Source: Chitinilyticum litopenaei DSM 21440
GTDB lineage: Bacteria; Pseudomonadota; Gammaproteobacteria; Burkholderiales; Chitinibacteraceae
Reading direction: 5' to 3'
DNA: 64,000 bases
NCBI RefSeq assembly: GCF_000428145.1
Contig: NZ_ATZJ01000013.1
Coordinates: forward strand, 20,665 to 84,664
The translations under genes and the position numbers were made by a program. The notes under the pieces were generated by a model. That model did not search any database and was not told where the DNA came from. It worked only from the letters and a program-made list of their open reading frames with translations. This document shows positions 17,847-27,600 of this stretch, piece by piece (position 1 is the first letter of the stretch; every line of letters begins with the position of its first letter).

Positions 17847-19109
17847 ATGCGGCGACTTACCATGACTGCAGTCGCTTCACTCTTCAGGTCTTGCATGCCG
17901 CGCCTTCCCGCCCTCTTCCATAACCGCAACTTCCTGCTGCTCTGGCTGGCCAGCGTCATCGGCAACTTCACGCTGGCGGTCGCCATGCTGGCCGAGACCT
18001 GGTATGTGGTAAAAACGCTGGGCGCCAAGGAGCAGCTCGGTTACGTGATGATCGCCGGTTCGGTGCCGCGCATCCTGCTGATGGCGGTCGGCGGCGTGCT
18101 GGCGGACCGGATCAAGCGCAGCCACATCATTCTGGTTTCGCTGGCGGTGCGTGTCGTGCTGCTGTTTGCCCTGGTTGGCCTCTTGCACATCGGCCAGCTG
18201 GGCATTGTCGCGATGACGGTCTTCGCCTTTCTGTATGGCGCGCTGGATGCCTTTTTCTGGCCGGCACAGGGCGCCATCATCCCCAGCATCGTGCCGGAGC
18301 AGGAGCTGGGACGCGCCAACTCCATCATGCTGACAACCAACCAGATCGGCCTGGTGTTCGGCCCGGTGCTGGGCGGCATGATGCTGGCCTGGCTCAGTTA
18401 CGAATGGGTTTTCGGTCTTTCCGGCCTGGGCCTGCTGGCCGGCGCGCTGTGCATGCTGTTCCTGCGCGAACCGCCGGTGAATCCGCACAAGACGCACAGT
18501 CCGCTGTTCGTCGAACTGAAGGAAGGCATCAGCTACACCGTCGCCACGCCGGAACTGCGCGCGATGATGATCATTTATGCCTTTGCCAACCTGCTGTTCA
18601 TGGGCCCGCTGGCGCTGGGCATTCCGCTGGTCGTCACCGAACACCTGGATGCGCAGGCCGGCACGCTGTCGTGGCTGCAAAGCGCCGGGGCGGCGGGCAT
18701 GGTGGCCGGCGGCCTGCTGCTGACCCTGTACCCGCCCGTGCGCAAACGGCTGCTGATGATTGCCGCAGTCATCGCCGTCGAGGGCGTGCTGCTGGCCTTG
18801 CAGGGGCATACCTACTGGGTCTGGGTCGCGGTGCTGGTGCAGTTTCTGATCGGGCTGGGCATCGCCAGCAACAATGTGCCGATGATGTCGGTGATCCAGC
18901 AGTACTCGGACAAGAACAAGATCGGCCGCGTGATGAGCCTGAACACCATGGCCTCGATGGGACTGTCGCCGATTTCCTACGCCATGGTGACCGGCCTGCT
19001 CTCGATGAAGGTCAGCATTGCCTGGATCATGCCGCTCTTCGGCCTGACCATGTCGGCGGCGATGATCTGGTGCATCCTGGCCATGCCGGTGGTGCGCCGG
19101 GCCGATTGA
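17847..19109 (+). CDS. MFS transporter
   Basis: 420 residues with about 12 membrane helices. The start at 17847 has GGAAAGGA upstream; a start 21 codons earlier lacks one. The layout, a helix-rich N-terminal half with the loop GGVLADRIKRSH after helix 2, then a loop near the middle (REPPVNPHKTHSP) and a second six-helix half, matches the MFS branch with enterobactin-exporter-like (MFS_3) members. Probably an inner-membrane exporter; the substrate cannot be read from sequence. It stands alone, divergent from the GGDEF-EAL gene and 72 bases before the exported amidase. Confidence 0.85.
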   Translation: MRRLTMTAVASLFRSCMPRLPALFHNRNFLLLWLASVIGNFTLAVAMLAETWYVVKTLGAKEQLGYVMIAGSVPRILLMAVGGVLADRIKRSHIILVSLAVRVVLLFALVGLLHIGQLGIVAMTVFAFLYGALDAFFWPAQGAIIPSIVPEQELGRANSIMLTTNQIGLVFGPVLGGMMLAWLSYEWVFGLSGLGLLAGALCMLFLREPPVNPHKTHSPLFVELKEGISYTVATPELRAMMIIYAFANLLFMGPLALGIPLVVTEHLDAQAGTLSWLQSAGAAGMVAGGLLLTLYPPVRKRLLMIAAVIAVEGVLLALQGHTYWVWVAVLVQFLIGLGIASNNVPMMSVIQQYSDKNKIGRVMSLNTMASMGLSPISYAMVTGLLSMKVSIAWIMPLFGLTMSAAMIWCILAMPVVRRAD

Positions 19110-19181
19110 GGATGGCGGGCAACGGCGCTTCTTTACACGAGCGGTCAGTGCGGGCAGGATGCCGGCTTGTGGAGGAATCTC

Positions 19182-20720
19182 ATGTTGCGCGCCGTCCTGT
19201 TTGCCCTGTCCTGCCTTGTCCCGCTGGCGGCGCTTGCCGCGCCGGATCCTGCCCGCTTCCAGCAGCAGGTCGGCGAGCTGATCGAGCTGCGCTCCAGCGC
19301 CTACCGGCTGGCGCAGGAGAGCGGGATCATCGGCAACCCCAAGCCCAAACTGACGCGCGCGCAGAGCAATCAGCTGCGCGACATGGCGCAGCGCTACATC
19401 GACCTGCGGGCAGGCCTGCTGCCCAATGCCACGCGCATGGCGCCCTATTTCGAGCCGGGTGCGCGACTCACGCTGGTCGGCGACCGGCCGACGCTGGAAG
19501 AAAGCCGGGCCTTCACGATGAGCAGCTCGCGCGGCGCGCTGCAGCGCCAGGTGTGGATCAACCCGCGTGACGCACAGGGCCGCCAGCTGCTGCTCGACAT
19601 CCAGTACGGGCTGACCACCGCTCTGGTGCTGATGGACAGCTACCAGATCGCCGTCGAACCGTATGCCCGCAACCCCAGCACGGCCTACGTGCTCAATTAC
19701 GACGTGGGCAATGCCACCCGGCTGCGCGAGCTGGCCGACAACTACCATTCCACCGGCTTTCGCTACCAGCTCAGCAATGCCACGCGCTTTGTCGACGACT
19801 ACATGGGCTGGCTGCGCGCCAACCAGCTGACGCCCAGCGCCGAGGAGAGCCACCTCTACGCGCTGGCGCAAAGCACGGTCTGGTATGTGAGCCTGCATCA
19901 GAAGAAAGGCAGCGATCTGGGCGAGAAGCTGAACTACCTCGCGCGCGATCTGGAAATCCGCAACCGCAGCATCAGTGACACGCTCAGCCATGGCGTCAGC
20001 ATGGGCTTCGGCAATATGGTCGGGCTGGTGCAGACGCGCAAGGGCAAGCTGGCGCAATTGAGCGCACAGCAGCAGGCCGCGCTGGCCGGCGAGCTCAAGC
20101 CGCTCGATATCCTGCTGGAAAAAACCCCTTTCCGGCTCACCGACAAGATGATTCCCGGCCATTACGGCCATGTTGCGGTCTGGCTGGGCAGCGAAGAGGA
20201 GCTGCGCGCACTGGGCGTGTGGGAGCGCATCGCCCCGCACTACCAGCAGCAGATTCGCAAGGGTGGCCGCATCGTCGAAGCGCTGCGCGGCGGCGTGACG
20301 ATCAGCACGCTCGAACATTTCCTCAACATCGATGACCTGCTGGTGCTGCGCGACCGCCGCACGCTCAGCCCGCAATACCGTCGCGATGCCGTGCTGACGG
20401 CGCTGGAGCAGGTTGGCAAGGAGTACGATTTCAACTTCGACGTGATGACGCACGAACGCATCGTCTGCTCGGAGCTGGCCTATGTCGTTTTCCCCGACAT
20501 CGCCTGGCCGCTGGATCGCACGCTGGGCCGCTACACGATCAGCCCGGACAATGTCGCGCAGCTCGCCGTCAGCAACCAGCCGGTGTTCGACCCGGTCATC
20601 GTCTATCGCGACGGCAAGCGCCTGGACAGCCAGCTGCGCGAAACGCTGCAGGCGCTCCTGAGTCGTGAAAAACCGCCGGGCCTGCTCAGCGGCGTGTTCG
20701 GCGAAACGGCCAGACGCTGA
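19182..20720 (+). CDS. exported YiiX-type permuted papain-like (C92) amidase
   Basis: 512 residues. The ATG at 19182 follows GGAGGA by five bases and opens a signal peptide (LRAVLFALSCLVPLAALAA). The C-terminal third carries the C92/YiiX pattern: GHYGHVAVWLG (about 325-335, catalytic His region), then IVEALRGGV and a hydrophobic block ending LLVLRDRR, then YDFNFDVMTHERIVCSELAY with the catalytic Cys about 429. The N-terminal 300 residues are helical and of unknown function. Related enzymes hydrolyse lipids or peptide/amide bonds in the envelope; the actual substrate is unknown. Its TGA overlaps an ATACCC element. Confidence 0.72.
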   Translation: MLRAVLFALSCLVPLAALAAPDPARFQQQVGELIELRSSAYRLAQESGIIGNPKPKLTRAQSNQLRDMAQRYIDLRAGLLPNATRMAPYFEPGARLTLVGDRPTLEESRAFTMSSSRGALQRQVWINPRDAQGRQLLLDIQYGLTTALVLMDSYQIAVEPYARNPSTAYVLNYDVGNATRLRELADNYHSTGFRYQLSNATRFVDDYMGWLRANQLTPSAEESHLYALAQSTVWYVSLHQKKGSDLGEKLNYLARDLEIRNRSISDTLSHGVSMGFGNMVGLVQTRKGKLAQLSAQQQAALAGELKPLDILLEKTPFRLTDKMIPGHYGHVAVWLGSEEELRALGVWERIAPHYQQQIRKGGRIVEALRGGVTISTLEHFLNIDDLLVLRDRRTLSPQYRRDAVLTALEQVGKEYDFNFDVMTHERIVCSELAYVVFPDIAWPLDRTLGRYTISPDNVAQLAVSNQPVFDPVIVYRDGKRLDSQLRETLQALLSREKPPGLLSGVFGETARR

Positions 20721-20779
20721 TACCCACCACCCCATAAGCCAGCAGCCATTATTCTAATTAGGCCAGCAAGCAATACCTC
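20720..20779 (+). repeat. 53-bp-spaced ATACCC element, copy E
   Basis: ATACCCA begins at the last base of the amidase stop codon (20720); the right end is ATACCT at 20773, one mismatch. AGCCAT/ATTAGGC core as in copies A and K. It is shared by two convergent genes. Confidence 0.7.
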
Positions 20780-20780
20780 A

Positions 20781-22250
20781 TCAGGATGGCAACATGATCT
20801 GCACCAGCAAGCCGCCCTGCGGGTGATTGCTCAGCTCCAGCGTGCCGCCGTGCGCCTGGATGATGCTGCGCGCGATACCCAGCCCCAGGCCCATGCCGCC
20901 CTGATTGCTCTGCCGGCCGTGGTCCAGGCGCACATAGGGCTGAAACAGCCGCTCGATCTGCTCTTCGGGAACACCGGGGCCATGATCGCGCAGGCTGATC
21001 ACCACCTTGCCCACGCCTTCATCGACACGGATTTCCACCTGCCCGCCATACTTCAGGCCGTTGTCGAGCAGATTGGACAGCGCGCGCTTCAAGGCCAGCG
21101 GTTTGGCCTGCACGGTCAGCAGGCAGGGCGTGTAGCTGGCGGCCAGGCCGGCCAGCTGGGCATCGCGCACCAGCCGCCCCAGCAGTGCGTCGAGGCTGAC
21201 GCGCGTGCGGTTCTCGTGGATGTCGCTGTCCTTCACCGTTTGCAGCGCGCCCTTGACCATCACGTCCAGCTCGTCGAGGTCTTCGTGAAACTCACGGCGC
21301 ACTTCGTCGTCATCGAGCATTTCGGCGCGCAGCTTGAGCCGCGTGATTGGCGTGCGCAGATCGTGCGAAATGGCGGCAAACAGCTTCTCGCGGTCGTCCA
21401 GATAGCGCTGGATGCGCTCCTGCATCGCGCCAAAGGCGCGCGCGGTGCGCACGTATTCGCGGCTGCCGGTCGCCGGCAGCACCGGTGCATCACCCTTGCC
21501 GAAGGCCTCGGCCGCATCGGCCAGCGCCGCCAGCGGCCGGGTCAGCCAGCGCACCACCAGCAGCGACAGCAGCAGCACCGAGGCCAGCGTCAGCCCCTGC
21601 AGCACGATGCGATCCAGCGTCAGGGCATTGTTGTTGTCGAGGAAATACGGATCGGGCATCAGCGTGGCCAGATACAGCCAGTTGCCCGGCTCGATTTCGG
21701 CCTGGATGACCAGTACCGGCGCCGGGCGGGGGCGCACGACCAGCGTATGCTGCACCCAGCTGTCGGGCAGGTCCTGCACGGTAACGCGATCATCCGATAC
21801 GGGCAGGCTTTCCAGCGGCGCGAAGGCAATTTGGAATTGCGTGTTGGGCGGCAGCTCGCGCCGCAGACTGGCGGCGACTTCGCTGGTCACCAGCGTCGCC
21901 AGCGGCTGCTCGATGCGAAACGGCAGAAACACCGGCTCGCGATTCACATTGATGAAAAAGCGCGTGCCGCCCATCTCGTGCAGCTGCTCGAGCATCAGCG
22001 AGCGATAGTTGGCGGGCAGGCTGCGAAAAAAACGCAGCGCACTCGCCGCGCTGAAGCCGATATGCTGGGCGGCGGCACGGTTTTCGGTTTCCGCCGTCAG
22101 CCGTACCTGCTTGGCCCACAGGGCGCTGACCAGCAGCTGCGTGCCCAGTACGCCGGCCAGCATCACCAGCACCAGCCGGCCATAGAGTGAATCGGGCCAG
22201 AAGCGGCCCAGCCAGCCCAGCCCCCGCGGCAAGCGGTCAGGCGTGGGCAA
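20781..22250 (-). CDS. sensor histidine kinase of an OmpR-class two-component system
   Basis: 489 residues. Two membrane helices (about 24-46 and 212-232) enclose a periplasmic sensor; then HAMP (about 233-285), HisKA with ISHDLRTPITRL (His about 294) and HATPase with N box LSNLLDNGLKYG, DHGPGVPEEQ and GMGLGLGIA. The only start compatible with the first membrane helix is a TTG at 22250, which has GAGGT nine bases upstream inside the regulator gene; the genes overlap by 14 bases, so they are coupled. The gene is third in the order binding protein, regulator, kinase, and likely senses through the neighbouring periplasmic binding protein. Confidence 0.92.
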   Translation of the reverse strand: MPTPDRLPRGLGWLGRFWPDSLYGRLVLVMLAGVLGTQLLVSALWAKQVRLTAETENRAAAQHIGFSAASALRFFRSLPANYRSLMLEQLHEMGGTRFFINVNREPVFLPFRIEQPLATLVTSEVAASLRRELPPNTQFQIAFAPLESLPVSDDRVTVQDLPDSWVQHTLVVRPRPAPVLVIQAEIEPGNWLYLATLMPDPYFLDNNNALTLDRIVLQGLTLASVLLLSLLVVRWLTRPLAALADAAEAFGKGDAPVLPATGSREYVRTARAFGAMQERIQRYLDDREKLFAAISHDLRTPITRLKLRAEMLDDDEVRREFHEDLDELDVMVKGALQTVKDSDIHENRTRVSLDALLGRLVRDAQLAGLAASYTPCLLTVQAKPLALKRALSNLLDNGLKYGGQVEIRVDEGVGKVVISLRDHGPGVPEEQIERLFQPYVRLDHGRQSNQGGMGLGLGIARSIIQAHGGTLELSNHPQGGLLVQIMLPS

Positions 22251-22947
22251 CGCTGACCTCGGCCGAGAACACGTAACCGGCGCCGCGCACGGTCTTGATC
22301 AGCGCGGGCTGCTTGCCATCGTCATTCAGGCGCTGGCGCAGGCGGCTGACCTGCACGTCGAGCGAGCGGTCGAGCGGGCCGGCATCGCGCCCGCGCGTTT
22401 CTTCGGCCAGCTGGTTGCGGTCAAGAATTTCGCCCGGATGCTCAAGGAAGAATTTCAGCAGCTGGAAATCCAGCCCGGTCAGCTTCACCGATTCACCGGC
22501 CGGGTCGGTCAGGGTGCGCTCGACCACGTCGAGCTGAAAGCCGAGAAAACGGAAATAGCGCGGCGGCGCGGCGCTGTCGCCGCCGGTGCGGCGGTGGATG
22601 GCCTTGATGCGCGCCAGCAGTTCGCGCGGGTTGTAGGGCTTGGCGATGTAATCGTCGGCGCCCATTTCCAGCCCGACGATGCGGTCGGTCTCGTCCGAAC
22701 TGGCGGTGAGCATGATGATGGGGACGCTGCTGCGCTTTCTGACCATCTGGCACAGCGCAAAGCCGTCGGTGTCGGGCAGCATCACATCGAGAATCACCAG
22801 CGAGAGTTCGTCGCGATAGCGTTCGAATTCGGCGGTGAAGCTTTCACCGTCGTGGGCGAGCCGCACCTCGTACTGGTTTTTCTCCAGATAGGTTTTCAGC
22901 AGGGCCCGGGTTTTCTGGTCGTCATCAACGATCAGGATTTTGCGCAT
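22237..22947 (-). CDS. OmpR/PhoB-family response regulator
   Basis: 236 residues. The start at 22947 is fixed by AAGGAGGAGG just upstream. Receiver: DDD (8-10), phosphoacceptor D54 in VILDVMLPDTDG, TASSDE and the switch lysine in IAKPYNPREL. A winged-helix DNA-binding domain fills about 135-236 (LDVQVSRLRQRLNDDGKQPALIKTVRGAGYVF). It overlaps the binding-protein gene by 23 bases and the kinase by 14. Its targets are unknown; self-regulation or carbon-source genes elsewhere are plausible given the sugar-binding neighbour. Confidence 0.95.
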   Translation of the reverse strand: MRKILIVDDDQKTRALLKTYLEKNQYEVRLAHDGESFTAEFERYRDELSLVILDVMLPDTDGFALCQMVRKRSSVPIIMLTASSDETDRIVGLEMGADDYIAKPYNPRELLARIKAIHRRTGGDSAAPPRYFRFLGFQLDVVERTLTDPAGESVKLTGLDFQLLKFFLEHPGEILDRNQLAEETRGRDAGPLDRSLDVQVSRLRQRLNDDGKQPALIKTVRGAGYVFSAEVSVAHA

Positions 22948-24232
22948 GCTTGCCTCCTCCTTCAGTGCCCAGCGCGCGCGCCAGCGCGGCGAGCCGTCGC
23001 TGCACTTCGGCAGCGTTGACTTGGTCATCGATAAAATAGCGGTGGATCTGCGCCACCACCGCGTCCTTGAAGGCCTCCTCGCTGGCCATGCGGTGCACGA
23101 GGCTGGGCGCCTGCATGCCGGGGCCGCGGGCAAAGGCCTGCCAGGATGCGCGCGCGCAGACATCCAGCGCGGCCGGATCCAGATCGCGCCGCACCGGCAC
23201 CGAGCCTTTCAGGCGGTTATAGCCCAGCTGTACGGCCGGCTGCACCAGCAGGCGGGCCAGTTTCTCCTGAGCGGACTGCCGGCTGCCGTCACCGCGAAAC
23301 ATCACCAGTGTATCGATGCTGTACAGGTGGTAATCGTGCGTTCCCGGCACCGGCACGCAGCTGAAGCCCTCGCCGGTGACCAGGCCCAGGCTGTTGAGCT
23401 CGGCCTTGGCCCAGTCGCCCATGACCAGCATGCCGGCTTCGCGCCGCGCCACTTGCTGGGCCAGCTCGGGCCACGGCCGCTCCTGCGGGTTCATCCAGCG
23501 TTTGAGCTGGCGCAAGCGCAGCAAGGCCCTGGCCATACGCTCATCTGTATAGGCCCGTGGGCTGCGCTGCACAAAGGCTTCACGGTAATACTCCGGGCCG
23601 CCCTCACCCAGCACCAGGGTTTCAAAGAGGGTGGCCACCTGCCAGGGCTCGCTGCTCTGGGCCAGCGGGACGATGCCGCGCGCCTGCAGCTGACGGGCCA
23701 CCTGCTCGAATTCGCCCCAGTTGCGCGGCACTGGCAGCGCGAGTTCTTCAAACAGCCGCCGGTTGTAAAAAAGGGTATTGATGCGGTGGATGCCCAGCGG
23801 CACGCCCAGCGTATGCCGGCGATACTGCACCAGCCGCCAGGCTGTCGGAAACAGCTGTTCGCGCCAGGCTTCGCCGCGCGCTACGGTGTCGAGTTCCAGC
23901 AAGAGCCCGAGGCGTCCCCATTCATTGATGGCCGGGCCGATCAGCTGCGCCACCGCCGGCGGCTTGCCGGCCAGCGTGCGGCTTTTCAGCACCTTGACCG
24001 CGCCGGTGCCCGCCCCGCCGGGTATCGCGGCATCCTGCCACTCCAGGCCTTCGGCGGCCAGCTGCTGGGCGAGGTAATCGGCAGCGCGCCGCTCGCTGCC
24101 GGAAGTCCACCAGTGCAGCACGTCCAGCGTCTGGGCCAGTGCGGCTGTAGTCAGCAGGCAGGCTGATACGCAGAGCGCGCCTCCGCGCCGCCCCCATCGC
24201 CATCGCTTGCTGCATGCTGCCCTGTTGTGCAC
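22925..24232 (-). CDS. periplasmic ABC-type (sugar-like) solute-binding protein
   Basis: 435 residues. N-terminal signal peptide (charged start, hydrophobic core, cleavage near TAALAQ). The mature protein begins LDVLHWWTSGSERRAA, as in carbohydrate family-1 extracellular binding proteins. Glucose/mannose-type relatives are likely. No permease or ATPase gene adjoins; instead the gene overlaps the response regulator by 23 bases and is followed by its kinase. I infer a ligand-capture role for the sensor kinase (a three-component system), although it might also serve a distant transporter. An internal match to another family was not seen. Confidence 0.85.
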   Translation of the reverse strand: MHNRAACSKRWRWGRRGGALCVSACLLTTAALAQTLDVLHWWTSGSERRAADYLAQQLAAEGLEWQDAAIPGGAGTGAVKVLKSRTLAGKPPAVAQLIGPAINEWGRLGLLLELDTVARGEAWREQLFPTAWRLVQYRRHTLGVPLGIHRINTLFYNRRLFEELALPVPRNWGEFEQVARQLQARGIVPLAQSSEPWQVATLFETLVLGEGGPEYYREAFVQRSPRAYTDERMARALLRLRQLKRWMNPQERPWPELAQQVARREAGMLVMGDWAKAELNSLGLVTGEGFSCVPVPGTHDYHLYSIDTLVMFRGDGSRQSAQEKLARLLVQPAVQLGYNRLKGSVPVRRDLDPAALDVCARASWQAFARGPGMQAPSLVHRMASEEAFKDAVVAQIHRYFIDDQVNAAEVQRRLAALARALGTEGGGKHAQNPDR

Positions 24233-24458
24233 CCAGACCTCCCCACGGTAAGCGCAAGACTATAGCGTAAGCAATTCCTAGACAACGTAAAAAAACATCT
24301 GCTTATCTTGCAAATCGCCTGACAGACCATCCCCGGGCCGGCCGGGCAAGACCGCCGGCACGTGCACCACGTAACAAAACCTTGCGAAAGCTGGCGTCAC
24401 GCAATTTTCACCATGAAAATCAAGGAGATGCACAGAAACCGCAGCAGAACGCCGCAGC

Positions 24459-24616
24459 TTGCCGCTCGTTCGCGAAGGCAGTAGGCTGCCAGCATGTAGT
24501 CGGGCAATCGGGTGATACACGGATGCACATCCGGCATGACCTGCCGGCCCGACCGCATGCGTATCTCTACCCTCGATTCGATGTGTTGCGGCCGGAGCCT
24601 TCCGGCCGTTTTTTTT
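24459..24616 (+). ncRNA. candidate small RNA with promoter-like boxes and terminator
   Basis: The 399-base gap between the binding protein and the GGDEF-EAL gene, both minus-strand, holds a plus-strand unit. TTGCCG (24459-24464), a 17-base spacer and TAGGCT (24482-24487) give a weak promoter. Then follow GCATG-AGTCGGGC (24492-24505), paired with GCCCGAC-GCATGC (24547-24560) around a small hairpin CGGAT/ATCCG, and a perfect terminator (24589-24616). No gene on the plus strand ends here, so the terminator needs a transcript; an RNA of about 120 bases would explain it. A tiny reading frame at 24412 (23 codons) lies upstream and is not convincing. Confidence 0.35.
24589..24616 (+). terminator. 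strong rho-independent terminator with no plus-strand gene before it
   Basis: Perfect 8-bp stem CGGCCGGA/TCCGGCCG, four-base loop, then eight T. On the minus strand no T run follows the stem, so it does not serve the neighbouring minus-strand gene. Confidence 0.85.
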
Positions 24617-24631
24617 GCCGCCGCGGCCGGC

Positions 24632-27600
24632 TCAGTCTTCGAGCGGCAGGCGGGCCTGCTGCCGGACCAGCGCGACAAAATCGCGCTCGGGCAAGGGCCG
24701 GCTGAACAGATAGCCCTGAATCGAATCGGTATTGGCCTGGCGCAGGAAGGCCAGCTGCGCGCGGGTTTCCACCCCTTCGGCCAGCACGGCCATGCCCAGC
24801 GTTTTCCCCAGGCCGATGATGGCCAGCACGATGGCGGTATCGTTGGGGTCGTCGGACAGGTCGCGCACGAAGCTCTGATCCACCTTGAGCTTGTCGAAGG
24901 CAAAGCGCTTGAGATAGGAAAGACTGGAGTAGCCGGTGCCAAAATCATCGATGGACAGCTTCACGCCCAGCGCATTGAAGGCATCCAGTGTCGCGGCTAC
25001 CTGCTCGACGTCCTGCATCACCACCGACTCGGTCACTTCCAGTTCCAGCTGCTGCGCCGGCAGGCCGGTGCTCTCCAGGCAATCCTTGACCTGCTGGACG
25101 AGATTGGGCTGGCCGAACTGCACCGGCGACAGATTCACCGCCACGGTGAGCGCCGGCATGCCCTGCTCGCGCCAGGCGGCCGCCAGCTCGCAGGCGCGGC
25201 GCAGCACCCAGCTGCCCAGCGGCACGATCAGCCGGCTTTCCTCGGCGACCGGAATGAACTTGCCCGGCGGGATCATGCCCTGCTCGGGGTGATTCCAGCG
25301 GATCAGCGCTTCGGCGCCGACAATCGCGCCGTCAGTCAGGCTGACCTGGGGCTGGAAGTACAGCTCGAATTCGCCATGCTCAAGCCCCCTGCGCATGCTG
25401 CTCTCCAGCACCAGGCGCTCGGAGGCGCGTGCATTCATGTCGGCGGTGAAAAACTGGTAGTTGCCGCGCCCGTTGGCCTTGGCCTGGTACATCGCGACAT
25501 CGGCATTGCGGATCAGCTCGTCCGGGTCAGCACCGTCGTCGGGGAAAATGCTGATGCCGATGGAGGTCGACGAGGCAAAGCCGCCGGCCTCCAGCTCGAA
25601 GGGTTCGGCAAACGATGCCAGGATGCGGTCGGCGATGGTGCCGGCCGCCAGCGGGCCGCTGATGTCGTTGAGGACGACCACGAATTCGTCGCCGCCCTGG
25701 CGCGCCAGGATGTCGGTCTTGCCCACCACCGAGCGCAGGCGCTGCGCCACCTGCGAGAGCACCATGTCGCCGGCGGTATGGCCCAGCGAATCGTTGATGG
25801 TCTTGAAGCGGTCCAGATCCAGAAAGAGTACGGCCAGCTGGCGGCCAAAGCGCTCGGCCGCAGCCAGCGCCAGGCGCAACTCGTCGCGCAGCAGGTTGCG
25901 GTTGGCAAGGCCCGTCACCGCGTCGAAATTGGCCAGCTCGACAATGCGATCCTGCGCTTCCTTGCGCTCGGTGATGTCGGTCATCGTGCCGATCAGCCGC
26001 GTCGGCTTGCCGCGATAATCGAACTCGACAAAACGCCCGCGCGAGAGAAACCAGCGGAACTCGCCATTTTTCAGGCGGCGGCGATACTCGACGGCAAACT
26101 GGGTGGAATTGCCGACGAAATAATCGCGCAGCGCGGAAATCGTCTGCTCGCGATCCTGCGGGTGGACCTGATCTTTCCACTTGTCGAAGGTCTCGCCCAG
26201 CTCGCCGGGTTCGTAACCCAGCAGGCGGTCGTACTCGGGGCTGGTCACCGCATTGCGGCGGCCTTCCAGCGGCATGTCGAAGAGGCCGGTGTTCGAGGCC
26301 TCGAGCGCCAGACGCAGTTGCTGCTCGCTCTTGACCACCGCCTGCTCGGCCAGCCGGCGCTCGGAAATGTCGCGCACCACTGCGCAGTTGTATTCCTCGC
26401 CCTTGAACTGCACGTAATTCGAATAGGCCTCCACCGGAAATACCTCGCCAGCGCGCGTGCACAGCTCCAGCTCGTCGAACAGGTGCTTCTTGCCGCGCAA
26501 GCCCTGCCAGAAGCGCGGCCAGGCATCGGGGTGGAAATCCGGATTGATGTCCTTGAAACGCATGTTGAGCAGTTCCTGCTCGCTGTAGCCGAGCCGGCTG
26601 CAGGCCGTGGCATTCACATAGCGGATATGCCCCTGCGGGTCGAGCCAGATCGCCATGTCGGCGCCACGCTCGACGGCGACCTTGGTCAGGTAGAGATCGG
26701 CCTCGGTGCGCTCCATGCGCCGCAGCTGCGTCAGCAGATAAAGCAGCAGCGCCAGCGAGCCGGCGCACAACAGCACGGCGACGCCGGCATTCACCGCGAT
26801 TTCCTGATACCAGGACTGCAGAGCTGCGTCGGTGTTCTGCGTCAGCAGCACGCCGACCGGCCAGCCATCGATGCGGCGCCAGGCCAGCAGACGATTCACC
26901 TCGTCGATGCGGCTGGTTTCGTAATCGATGCCGGAATTGCGTTCGCGGAAAGGGCCGGAGAAAAAACCCATATGGGCAATGCTGCGCCCGATGTCGGCAT
27001 CCAGCGGCGGGTAGCGCAACAGCGTCACGCCATCCTCGCGGAACAGGCGGGCAATCACGGGACGGTCGGCCACCAGGCTGGCCAGATAATCCTGCAGCGG
27101 CTGGGCATTGACGCCGGCCACCAGCACGCCGACAAACTCGCCCTGGCGATTCAGCAGCGGCACGCCCAGCTGGATGCCGTCGCGCATATTGGCCGGGTCG
27201 GGCATGAACTCGCCCAGTACGAAGGGGCGTTCGGGGCGTGCGCGTGCGGCACGGAAATACGGATACTGGCTGAGGTTATAGGCCGGAATCGGATACTGCC
27301 CGCTGCTGGCGAGCAGATTGCCCTCGATGTCGACAACCGCCAGCGAATTCAGCGCCGGCAGCGTATTGAGCCGGGAATTGAGGTAGGCATGCAGACAGGC
27401 CTGATCGGCGTTTTCACGGCACAGGCGAAACACGTCGTCGCTGCGCATGGCCTGCAGGCCATGCAGGCTGAACTCCAGCGTGCGCGCCACATGTTCCTGC
27501 ACGGTCAGGCTGAGGATATCGAGCTGGGCTTCGGTGGAGGCCAGCGTATCGCGATAATCGCGCAGGCTCGACCAGGTCACGACCGACAGCGCGGCCAGCA

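Noticed and set aside
17877..20735. Very long minus-strand open frame (over 900 codons) opposite the MFS and amidase genes
   Set aside because: It is the complement of two well-supported plus-strand genes in GC-rich DNA. Histidine/arginine/glutamine-rich translation, no domain pattern and no ribosome site.
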